Origin: an uncultured Flavobacteriales bacterium
GTDB taxonomy: Bacteria; Bacteroidota; Bacteroidia; Flavobacteriales_G; Salibacteraceae
Reading direction: 5' to 3'
Length of the DNA: 64,000 nt
Assembly (NCBI GenBank): GCA_905479105.1
Contig: CAJQLE010000003.1
Location: 62,001 to 126,000, forward strand
Shown here: piece after piece, positions 57,065 to 64,000 of the stretch
How positions within the stretch are numbered: position 1 is the first letter of the stretch
Layout: every line of letters begins with the position of its first letter
Made by a program: the position numbers and the translations under genes
Notes under the pieces: generated by a model
Databases searched by the model: none
What the model saw: the letters and a program-made list of their open reading frames with translations, nothing else
What the model was told of the DNA's origin: nothing

Positions 57065-57622
57065 ATGAAATTCGGATTTTTAGGAAAGTCTTTGTTAGTC
57101 GTGTTTATTGGGTTGATTGCATTGGCCATCATTTCCAATCCAGCTCAAAAACAGCTTAAAATAAAGCAGCTTGATTTCAAGGTTTTGGAATCTGATGAAT
57201 TGTATTTTAAAAACTTGAGGCAGTATTATTACGAAAAGAAAACAAGAGAGGATGCTGGCTTTAACCTGTTGAAGTTAAAGGAGTCAAACGCAAACCAGGA
57301 AATTAGGAAGTCATATTTTACGATTGTAACTGACTGGCGAAATGACGCTGCTTACATTATGCTTTCAGTGGACTCGTCCTTGATTATACCTCATCGATTA
57401 ACAATATCAAGCCCACTTGATACATTCATTATTTCTGAGATGAATATGGAAAGTCATCAACACGTGGCTTCGAAAGTATATACAGCCTTAGAAGACGAAA
57501 AAGTCTCTTTTTTTCTCATTTCAGCTCAAAATAAGGAGATGGAGATTTGGGTAGATAATGAAGAGAAAAATCTCTTAAAAAGGATTTTAAAAGACTATTT
57601 CAAATTAGTGGGAGCTTTGTAG
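57065..57622 (+). CDS. Protein of unknown function with N-terminal anchor
   Basis: 185 residues with a hydrophobic segment near the start (SLLVVFIGLIALAIISN) that may be a signal anchor. The rest has no recognised motif; strands such as LDTFIISEMNMESHQ and a C-terminal basic helix are visible. It diverges from the carotenoid cluster, 57 bases away, and its 3' end overlaps the end of the kinase pseudogene on the other strand. Confidence 0.55.
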   Translation: MKFGFLGKSLLVVFIGLIALAIISNPAQKQLKIKQLDFKVLESDELYFKNLRQYYYEKKTREDAGFNLLKLKESNANQEIRKSYFTIVTDWRNDAAYIMLSVDSSLIIPHRLTISSPLDTFIISEMNMESHQHVASKVYTALEDEKVSFFLISAQNKEMEIWVDNEEKNLLKRILKDYFKLVGAL

Positions 57623-59536
57623 TTTCAAAGGAATACGAACGGTAAAAGTTGACCCTTCTTTTTCTATGCTTTCAGCATTGATTGTGCCTCCAATGCCATT
57701 AACCTATTTAATTACCATACGGAGGCCTAAATCTGCACCATACTCATTATTTGCACCTAAGATTGACCCGTCACCTTTGATCAATATTTTCTAAAGTTTT
57801 TCTAAAGCAATATCTATTCCAAAATCATGAACTTTGGTAATTGCGAAGTCTTTGTCTTGCATGTACTCTATATCGATTTCAGAATCGTGATGAGAGTATT
57901 TTATTGCATTAGAAATAAGGTTTCTTAGGATAAGTGACGAGGCCATACGGTCTGTTTCTACGCTTATGCTTGAATGTGCTTTTACGTTGATTTTAATGTT
58001 TTTAAGCTTTGCCAAAGGCTTAGATATGCTTATCACTTCTTCCACTACATCTGACCACTTAAATGGTATGCGTGACGGTATATAACCATTGCGTTGTGAT
58101 ATTGCCCAGCCAACGAATGAGTCAAACATTAAAGCTAAGTCGGCACTTTGCCGATAAAGATCTTTTGATAATATGGCGAATTCTGCGGCATTGATGTCCT
58201 TCGATTGAAGCAGTTCTAATGTAAGCTTCACATTATTTAGAGGACCTCTAAAGTCATGACTAATCATTGAAATAATGCGCTGATTCACCTCGAGAGAGTC
58301 TTCTAAAGAAGACACAAGTTGTTTGAGTTCGAGCCAGTAAATGAATATAATGACAGATAGAATTAATAATATAATAAGACCCACGCCAATGAAGAGAACG
58401 CGCATATTGCTTTGCTCTAATTGCAAAGACTTGACTCTTGATTGATACTCAAGATTGTATATTTCATTTTGCTTCTGTTCTCGAAAGAATGCAACTTCCA
58501 GTTGCAGAGCGTGCATAGAATCTTCCTTGTCTCTAAATTGAAGTTTCAATTCAGCGAAACGCTTGAAATAATCAAAGGTCTTTTTAGGGTCAGAATCTTG
58601 ATAGATTTGAAATAACCCATCTAAGGCTATCATCTCTTCATAACGATCAAAAGCATCAACTGCAATTTTCAACCCGGTGACCAACCTAATGTGTTGTAAT
58701 AATCATCGATCAAATGATCTTGCTTGCTATCCCTGAATTCTTTAATCCGCAGTAAATATTTTTTTGCTTTTCGATGATCATTCAATTGATCATAAACGTC
58801 AGCCATTGACATATACAGTTGGGAAATGGCTTCTTCATCATTTCTGCCTAGATATCTGTTTTCTGCTTCAAGATAGTACTTTATAGCCTGAGGCCACCGC
58901 TCAAAAAAGGACTCTGATGCACCTAGTCGATCGAAGTAGGCCTAAGAAAGAAGGGTGCTTAACGAGGAGTTGTTCAATCCTTGATTTGATTTCTTTGTTC
59001 TTGGATGTGTCTCCCTCGCACTCCCGCATTTCCATTTCTTGAAGTAGCCCCAACATCAGGAGAGAGTCGTTGTTTGCATTTTGGCATAATTCAACAAATT
59101 CAGCTGAACGATTTACTCCTGTGCCACATAAACTGTAATAGCGATAGAAATGGAAGGCTTGTAAATAAGCTTTTTGAGTGATTCTAAAAGCAGGTTGTTC
59201 GCTAGAAATAATGCTAAAGGCACTATCATAGTGAATTGCTGCAGCATTTTCGTTAGCCGTCACTTGGTCAATTACCGCCTCCGTTAAAAGCCAGCTTATT
59301 TCAATTTCTGCTGAGCTGTTTTTCTTTGCTCTAGACTCTGTTAAGCAGATTTTAGCGCTGTCTACCATTGCATATTTAGCAAATGCTTTGCATTGGGCTC
59401 ATTTGAACATTCGGATTTTAGGATTTTTATCGGCTTGAATTCTCAATGAATCCAACTCAGGGGTTTGACCGTAGGTCACTGAGTAAATAACAATGAATAA
59501 AAGTGATTTGAAGAATTGTAATGGTTTTAACTTATA
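57605..59536 (-). pseudogene. Disrupted TPR-sensor histidine kinase
   Basis: A gene of about 640 codons reading signal/anchor, TPR helices (for example IKYYLEAENRYLGRNDEEAI), one membrane helix (FIGVGLIILLILSVIIFIYW), HisKA with the H-box MISHDFRGPLNNVKL, and the HATPase (RNLISNAIKYSHHD; GADLGLRMVIK). Lesions: TGA at 59401-59399; a one-base insertion near 58941; a one-base deletion near 58685 that restores the frame; TAG at 57793-57791; TAG at 57706-57704. The start position carries TAT, not ATG. The kinase C-terminus (residues after DFGIDI) is cut off by the TAGs. A partner response regulator is not in the window. This looks like a true decaying gene. Confidence 0.85.
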
Positions 59537-59677
59537 GTGCCGTCTTTCTTATGCCTGCTGCTCAAACATCAATAATTTTAATTAGATCGAGGATATTTAT
59601 GGATGAGGCTAGGCAAGGATGAGTAGTATGTTGCTTTGATAATTGAACATATGTGTCTTAAGCGATGTTTTAAAGTC

Positions 59678-59950
59678 ATGCAATTGACTGATTTGGAATT
59701 TGACCGTGTAATCGAAATGGCCTGGGAAGATCGAACTCCTTTTGAGGCGATTCATTTCCAATTTGGCCTTACTGAGCAGGAGGTTATTGAGGTGATGCGC
59801 ACTCATCTAAAACATTCAAGTTTTAAGCTTTGGCGCAAACGTGTCAGTGGTCGGAAAACAAAACATGCATCTCTTCGATCGTTTAATGAAGGCAGACACA
59901 AAAGCTCACGACAGAAAACCATTTCGAACAATAAAATATCGAAGCGATAA
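59678..59950 (+). CDS. DUF2805 / TIGR03643 family protein
   Basis: 90 residues. LTDLEFDRVIEMAWEDRTPF and FGLTEQEVIEVMRTHLKHS followed by FKLWRKRVSGRKTKH are the family pattern; the function is unknown, but the sequence looks like a small helix-turn-helix nucleic-acid binder. The ATG at 59678 (MQLTDLEF) is chosen over one at 59636. The basic tail continues to 59950. The YhhQ gene starts 22 bases later. Confidence 0.8.
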   Translation: MQLTDLEFDRVIEMAWEDRTPFEAIHFQFGLTEQEVIEVMRTHLKHSSFKLWRKRVSGRKTKHASLRSFNEGRHKSSRQKTISNNKISKR

Positions 59951-59972
59951 GAAATTTGCTTCATTTGCTTTT

Positions 59973-60650
59973 ATGAATCGAGCCACACGTCAAAAGGCTG
60001 ATGCCCTCTATTTATTTTTAGCAACCATATTCATTACAGCATTGATCGTCTGTAATTTGATTGCTAATAAGTTCATTACAATCGATTTAGGCTTTAAGAT
60101 ATTTACTATTTCAGCGGGTGTATTGCCTTATCCGATCACTTTTCTTATCACGGATGTGCTATCAGAAATATATGGTAGAAGTAAGACGAATAAGGTTGTT
60201 TTAATGGGGTTTGCCGCGCTCATTTTCACGTTATTCATATTATGGCTCGGCAGTCAGTTCCCATCGATAGAGGCATCTCCATTGTCCGATGAATTATATC
60301 AAATGGCTTACGGCAACTCCTGGAGGGTTATCATGTCTTCTATGTTTGCCTATATTATAGCCCAGTTGGTGGATGTTCGCTTATTTCATTTTTGGAAAAA
60401 GCTCACTGGAGGTAAACACCTTTGGTTGAGAAATAATGCCTCCACGATTGTCTCGCAATTGGTAGATACAACACTCGTAGTGATGGTGCTTTTTGTTGGA
60501 GAATTGGAATGGGCAACAATTGGGGGTTTTATTCGAGACGGCTGGATGTTCAAGGCATTAGTAGCTCTTGCGGACACGCCATTCCTTTATGCTGCAACGT
60601 GGATAATTAGGAAAAGGTTGAAGCTGAAATTTGCTCAAGAAGCAGCTTAA
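59973..60650 (+). CDS. yhhQ: Queuosine-precursor transporter YhhQ
   Basis: A 225-residue membrane protein of the YhhQ/DUF165 family, six helices, which imports queuosine precursors such as preQ0 or preQ1. IVCNLIANKFITIDLG, ITFLITDVLSEIYGRSKTNK and NASTIVSQLVDTTLVVMVLF are diagnostic. The ATG at 59973 is preferred to an earlier one at 59841 that overlaps the DUF2805 gene by 110 bases. queA at 17753 shows the cell completes this pathway. Its TAA overlaps the next gene's TAA in a shared TTAA. Confidence 0.88.
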   Translation: MNRATRQKADALYLFLATIFITALIVCNLIANKFITIDLGFKIFTISAGVLPYPITFLITDVLSEIYGRSKTNKVVLMGFAALIFTLFILWLGSQFPSIEASPLSDELYQMAYGNSWRVIMSSMFAYIIAQLVDVRLFHFWKKLTGGKHLWLRNNASTIVSQLVDTTLVVMVLFVGELEWATIGGFIRDGWMFKALVALADTPFLYAATWIIRKRLKLKFAQEAA

Positions 60651-63295
60651 GGCTTAGCTACCTTGCATCCTTGTTGAGAAGTCACTTCTTTTATCAGGAA
60701 AACACCTCTTCCCTCGAAGTTCAACAGGTATTCTGCATCATTAATCAACTCCTTTCGAAAGGCTAATTTTCTTCCGTTTATATCATATAAGGCGAATTCA
60801 AGCTGCTCTCCTTTTTCGATAAGAAAATTGTCATTAATAGTCAAATGCACTTTTTGACCTTCTAGTCTGCAAGTTAAATCAGTGATGGATTTTGAAGGTT
60901 GATTGAGGCTTGTCAACTGAACGTTAGGTACAGTAATATCAATAGTTCTGTCACACATTGTGAAGTCTTCAATTACGACTTGATATGTTCCTGTTATTAA
61001 AGAATCAGCAACAGGTCCTCGCTGACTGAGGCTATCGTTCCATGCAATTAAGTATGGAGGAATACCTCCAAAAACATCAAGAGAAATCATCCCTTTTCCT
61101 GCTGAATTAGTATCAGGAACGACATCAATATATGCCAATATTTGATCTGGTTCATTGACATTGAAAGAAGTATCCTTAGAGCAGTTGTAACTATCGCTTA
61201 TCGTTAAGCCATAATTACCAGTCGGGACGTTAATTGTGGAAGAAGTCTCTTGGGTAGACCATAAGTATTGATACGGTGCTGATCCGCCTGTGGGAAAGAC
61301 CGATATCATGCCGCTGCTATCATCATAGCAAAGCGCATCTTCATAAGAGCCATTGAAATTAATAGGAGTGAAGTTGGTTGGACCATATATTATAACAGAA
61401 TCGGTCACTGCGCATTCACCTTGATCAGTGATGGTTACATAGTATACACCAGGATTGAGATGGCCAAGACTATCAGATGAAGATTGATTAGACCATTGAT
61501 ATGAGTAAAGAGCGTTTGAGTCAGCGGGAATTAGATGGATTGAACCATCAGTAAAACAACTTGCTATTTCTGATTCTATAGTGTAAGCAGGGTATTCTCT
61601 TTCAATTATCGAGATTGGAGAAGAAGCTGCGGAAACTCCAAATTGATTTGTCACTGTAACGAGGTAAGTTCCAGCGGACGATATATAAATGCTATCAGTT
61701 GATTCTCCTGATGACCAAGTTACATTGGGATAATCACCATTGATTGTAAGAAGAATTGAATCATCGGAGCATGAGGTTAAATGTGTAGAGTCAAACGTAG
61801 GCACCATTATTACTGGTAAAGGTTTATGCACGCCACACTCACTGATAATAATGGTTTGATTGGGATCAATATTGTAAATTGATGTTAGTCCACCTAAAGG
61901 CCACTTAACTTTGATTGAATCGATTATTGATGAACCAAGGACGGGAATATTGATGTTCGTTGAGTTTTGCCCTAAAAAGCTTTGTGAACCATGAGTTGAA
62001 TATAAGTTGGATGAGCCTCCAGAATAAGCATAAACCTTAGCTCCAATTGCATCTCTATTTGACATACAACCTTCAAGTTTAACAGTCAGCAAGTCTGATA
62101 CCTGAGGTGTTTTGTTTTCCCAGATCATAGATTTTATATTCCATGAGTTATGCACTGCAATGTCAGTTACGCGATCATTGTTTAAATCGCCTATGGCATT
62201 TGAGAATGACATAAGGGAGTCACCCGGAAAAGTGAAGCTGGTGAATGGGCCACCTCCACCATTTAAATGAATTGCACTTGGGTTTGTATTATTTGTTGGG
62301 GCGTATTCTGCGGAAACATATAGGTCTTGATCACCATCTGATTCCATGTCAAAGAAATTATTTCCCCAGCCAAGTCCTCCTGCAAAGTCAAGGCCCATTG
62401 CCGTGCCCACTTCTGTGAATGTTCCATCATTATTATTGCGAAGTAGCTTACTATCAACAACTCTATCAGTAATATGAATGTCTAGGTCCAAGTCGCCATC
62501 AAAATCTCCAACCGCTAGCCCCATAGCATCTAATTCCTGATAAGCCCCAGATGCTATACTTACATCAGAAAAGGTTGAGTCACCATTATTTTTGTATAGT
62601 GTATTTCCATCGTGTAAATCATTACCAACGTACATGTCCACATAACCATCATTGTTATAATCAAGAACGACTGCATGAAAGCTTCGTTTAAACCCATTTG
62701 CTGTGCCTGAAATCGCTGTGACATTCTGAAAAACCCCATTCTGGTCTTGAAAGAACATTCTGTTTTGATGATTAGTGCTATAGGCACATAAATAAAAGTC
62801 AAGCAGACCATCATTATTAAAATCCCCGAAAACGCCTCCTCTCAGAATAATGCCAGTGATACCAGAAAGACCTACTGATGCTGTTACATCACTGAATGTA
62901 CCAATCGAGGTTTGATTAAAAACTTGAACTCCACTCCATTCAGATATGGAGAATAAGTCTTTATCGCCATCATTGTCATAATCTATCCAAACTGAGTAAT
63001 ACTGAGCACTGTAAGCAGTATTTATCACGAAGGACTCAGTAAAGGTTCCAAAATGATTTTCATAAAAATGAACTTTATCACCGACCCAAGTTGTTAATGT
63101 GATATCGTCCCAACCATCTTCATTAAAGTCTGTGAAAGATACGCCACCGGTATAGAAAGGGAAAACGCTATAACTGGCGAAGTTTGCCTTTTGCAATGGA
63201 ACTTTCGAGAAAACGGGCTGACTGAACAACTTCAAGCAGTTAAGCATCATCGAAGCCAGAATCAAGATGAAAAAAAAATTTATCCGGTTGATCAT
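60647..63295 (-). CDS. FG-GAP/UnbV surface protein with SprB repeats and T9SS sorting domain
   Basis: 882 residues. Signal peptide, then seven VCBS/FG-GAP calcium-type loops (DFNEDGWDD, DYDNDGDKD, DFNNDGLLD, DYNNDGYVD, DFDGDLDLD, DMESDGDQD, DLNNDRVTD) forming a beta-propeller; an ASPIC/UnbV domain (GCMSNRDAIGAKVYAY to NIDPNQTIII); several SprB-like repeat units (YQYLWSTQETSSTINV; LVTVTNQF); and a divergent T9SS type-A C-terminal domain (LEFALYDINGRKL...GVFLIKEVTSQQG). The protein is likely exported through T9SS and presented on the surface. Its segment 61060-61320 is near-identical to 63741-64000 in the neighbouring gene. Function unknown; adhesion or binding is likely. Confidence 0.85.
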   Translation of the reverse strand: MINRINFFFILILASMMLNCLKLFSQPVFSKVPLQKANFASYSVFPFYTGGVSFTDFNEDGWDDITLTTWVGDKVHFYENHFGTFTESFVINTAYSAQYYSVWIDYDNDGDKDLFSISEWSGVQVFNQTSIGTFSDVTASVGLSGITGIILRGGVFGDFNNDGLLDFYLCAYSTNHQNRMFFQDQNGVFQNVTAISGTANGFKRSFHAVVLDYNNDGYVDMYVGNDLHDGNTLYKNNGDSTFSDVSIASGAYQELDAMGLAVGDFDGDLDLDIHITDRVVDSKLLRNNNDGTFTEVGTAMGLDFAGGLGWGNNFFDMESDGDQDLYVSAEYAPTNNTNPSAIHLNGGGGPFTSFTFPGDSLMSFSNAIGDLNNDRVTDIAVHNSWNIKSMIWENKTPQVSDLLTVKLEGCMSNRDAIGAKVYAYSGGSSNLYSTHGSQSFLGQNSTNINIPVLGSSIIDSIKVKWPLGGLTSIYNIDPNQTIIISECGVHKPLPVIMVPTFDSTHLTSCSDDSILLTINGDYPNVTWSSGESTDSIYISSAGTYLVTVTNQFGVSAASSPISIIEREYPAYTIESEIASCFTDGSIHLIPADSNALYSYQWSNQSSSDSLGHLNPGVYYVTITDQGECAVTDSVIIYGPTNFTPINFNGSYEDALCYDDSSGMISVFPTGGSAPYQYLWSTQETSSTINVPTGNYGLTISDSYNCSKDTSFNVNEPDQILAYIDVVPDTNSAGKGMISLDVFGGIPPYLIAWNDSLSQRGPVADSLITGTYQVVIEDFTMCDRTIDITVPNVQLTSLNQPSKSITDLTCRLEGQKVHLTINDNFLIEKGEQLEFALYDINGRKLAFRKELINDAEYLLNFEGRGVFLIKEVTSQQGCKVAKP
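61060..61320 (-). repeat. Module duplicated in the neighbouring gene (copy 1)
   Basis: About 260 bases inside the 60647-63295 gene that match the segment 63741-64000 with only scattered differences (about 80-85% by eye). It encodes a SprB-like unit and the following PDTNSAGKG block. The pair is offset by 2680 bases. Confidence 0.7.
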
Positions 63296-63335
63296 TGATT
63301 TAACTATTTGTCTTCGAATAAAAAACCTGGAAGCT

Positions 63336-64000
63336 TCACGATCGAATTATTTTGCATGATTGCCCATCATTTGTACTGATAATAATGATACCAGTTTGCT
63401 CGGTGAATATATTAGCATTACCTGAATTATCAAAGATTACGTTGTGTTGAATAGATTGACCGAGTATATTTTGGATAATCAAATTCTTTTTGGATAAAAT
63501 GTCAGAGCATTCGATCGAACTCACTAAAATGGAGTTTGCTTGATTGGTGCAAATCAAGTCGCATTCGTTTGACCTAATAATTTGATCACCATTAATATTG
63601 GAGTTTGGAACGGTCAATTCAATTTCTCGAAGGCAGAGACGCGAATCGTTGATTTGTGCAATGTATTCTCCCGCAAATAGATTAATTGCAGAATCACCGG
63701 TTTGATTTTGCAGATCATTCCAGACTATCGAATACGGAGAAGTGCCTCCGAAAACATCAAGAGAAATCGCCCCTTTTCCGGCTGAATTAGTGTCAGGAGT
63801 GACGTAGACATAGGCAAGGATTTGAGCAGGTTCATTGACAGAGAAAGAAGTATCCTTGGAGCAGTTGTAACTATCACTTATCGTTAACCTATAATTACCA
63901 GCGGGGACGTTAATTGAGGAAGAAGTCTCTTCAGTAGACCATAAAAAATCATAGGGGTCAGAACCACCGGAGGGTAAAACAGATAAAATACCACTGCTAT
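63336..64000 (-). CDS. SprB-repeat surface protein, N-terminus beyond window
   Basis: The C-terminal part of a second surface protein, open through the right edge; at least 220 residues. It reads through SprB-like repeats (LWSTEETSSSINVPAG; NYRLTISDSYNCSKDTSF), then the block EPAQILAYVYVTPDTNSAG, another unit (ISLDVFGGTSPYSIVW), and a C-terminal sorting-like region ending GIIIISTNDGQSCKIIRS. It is a tandem paralogue of the 60647-63295 protein, 40 bases upstream on the same strand. The first ATG lies beyond the window; the TTG at 63617 is internal. Confidence 0.8.
   Translation of the reverse strand, partial: SSGILSVLPSGGSDPYDFLWSTEETSSSINVPAGNYRLTISDSYNCSKDTSFSVNEPAQILAYVYVTPDTNSAGKGAISLDVFGGTSPYSIVWNDLQNQTGDSAINLFAGEYIAQINDSRLCLREIELTVPNSNINGDQIIRSNECDLICTNQANSILVSSIECSDILSKKNLIIQNILGQSIQHNVIFDNSGNANIFTEQTGIIIISTNDGQSCKIIRS
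63741..64000 (-). repeat. Module duplicated in the neighbouring gene (copy 2)
   Basis: Counterpart of 61060-61320, on the same strand and in the same frame, cut by the window edge. See copy 1 for the comparison. Confidence 0.7.

Noticed and set aside
59841-59972. Extended YhhQ start at 59841
   Set aside because: It overlaps the DUF2805 gene by 110 bases, and the added residues are basic and unlike the transporter family.
36249-63300. CRISPR array from repeated patterns in the SprB-type genes
   Set aside because: The repeats are protein modules of varying length in a reading frame, not short identical repeats with spacers; no cas gene is present.
1-64000. tRNA or rRNA genes, insertion sequences, prophage, toxin-antitoxin or defence systems
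   Set aside because: No T-loop GGTTCGAATCC-type block, transposase, integrase, reverse transcriptase, helicase-nuclease or similar motif was found by reading; all larger frames have other assignments.

Overview
The window is a chromosomal segment of a Bacteroidota bacterium, most likely Flavobacteriales or a close relative. This rests on a MurF-Alr fusion, type IX secretion (T9SS) C-terminal sorting domains and SprB-like repeats, Bacteroidota-only families (DUF4271, DUF3098, DUF2805, a short acidic DUF2795-like protein), a SecA without the C-terminal zinc motif, promoters of the TTG-N19-TAnnTTTG type, weak Shine-Dalgarno use and low G+C. No tRNA, rRNA, CRISPR array, insertion sequence, phage or plasmid gene was seen. 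Most of the window is core chromosome.

Layout. 1-1525: partial M28 peptidase and an acidic conserved protein. 1647-8092: a tightly overlapping tdk / murF-alr / GT2 / GT4 operon, meeting a convergent O-antigen-ligase-like gene. 8117-11893: S41 protease, yidD, rnpA, hemD and DUF4271. 11973-18805: glutaryl-CoA dehydrogenase, a Cys-rich lipoprotein, a polyprenyl diphosphate synthase, a secreted orphan, rlmN, ispD and queA. 18884-21535: truB, uppP, DUF3098, ftsX. 21622-26156: TPR protein, lipoprotein, serS, rpmA, rplU. 26240-32271: small membrane proteins, a DMT exporter, a PduO-type adenosyltransferase, a DUF2795-like gene and secA. 32325-35322: a three-gene polyprenyl-phosphate glycosylation module. 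35415-37451: a disrupted T9SS surface-protein gene. 37619-41716: yifB and a DsbD-like protein. 41895-48513: a TetR/TolC/MFP/RND efflux operon with a perfect inverted repeat upstream. 48624-53710: small envelope proteins, asnS, rpoN. 53767-57007: a carotenoid cluster (crtI-like, cruF-like, crtZ, crtYcd-like). 57605-59536: a histidine kinase pseudogene. 59678-60650: DUF2805 and a queuosine-precursor transporter. 60647-64000: two tandem, partly near-identical surface proteins, the second cut by the window edge.

How the genes work together. Much of the window serves the cell envelope: peptidoglycan precursors (MurF-Alr, UppP), division (FtsX), isoprenoids (IspD, polyprenyl synthase, carotenoids), surface glycans (GT2/GT4/ligase and the GT2-PAP2-GT39 set), export (SecA, YidD, T9SS cargo) and efflux. 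A second theme is translation and RNA (SerS, AsnS, L21, L27, RnpA, TruB, RlmN, QueA, YhhQ).

The points most worth a second look are: (i) the 678-codon T9SS gene that carries five in-frame stop codons of all three kinds but no frameshift; (ii) the two tandem SprB-repeat surface proteins sharing a roughly 260-bp near-identical module; (iii) the carotenoid cluster with a CruF-like hydratase and no crtB; (iv) the 11-bp perfect inverted repeat before the TetR-RND operon; (v) the GT2-PAP2-GT39 module. I did not see a clearly new defence or mobile system.
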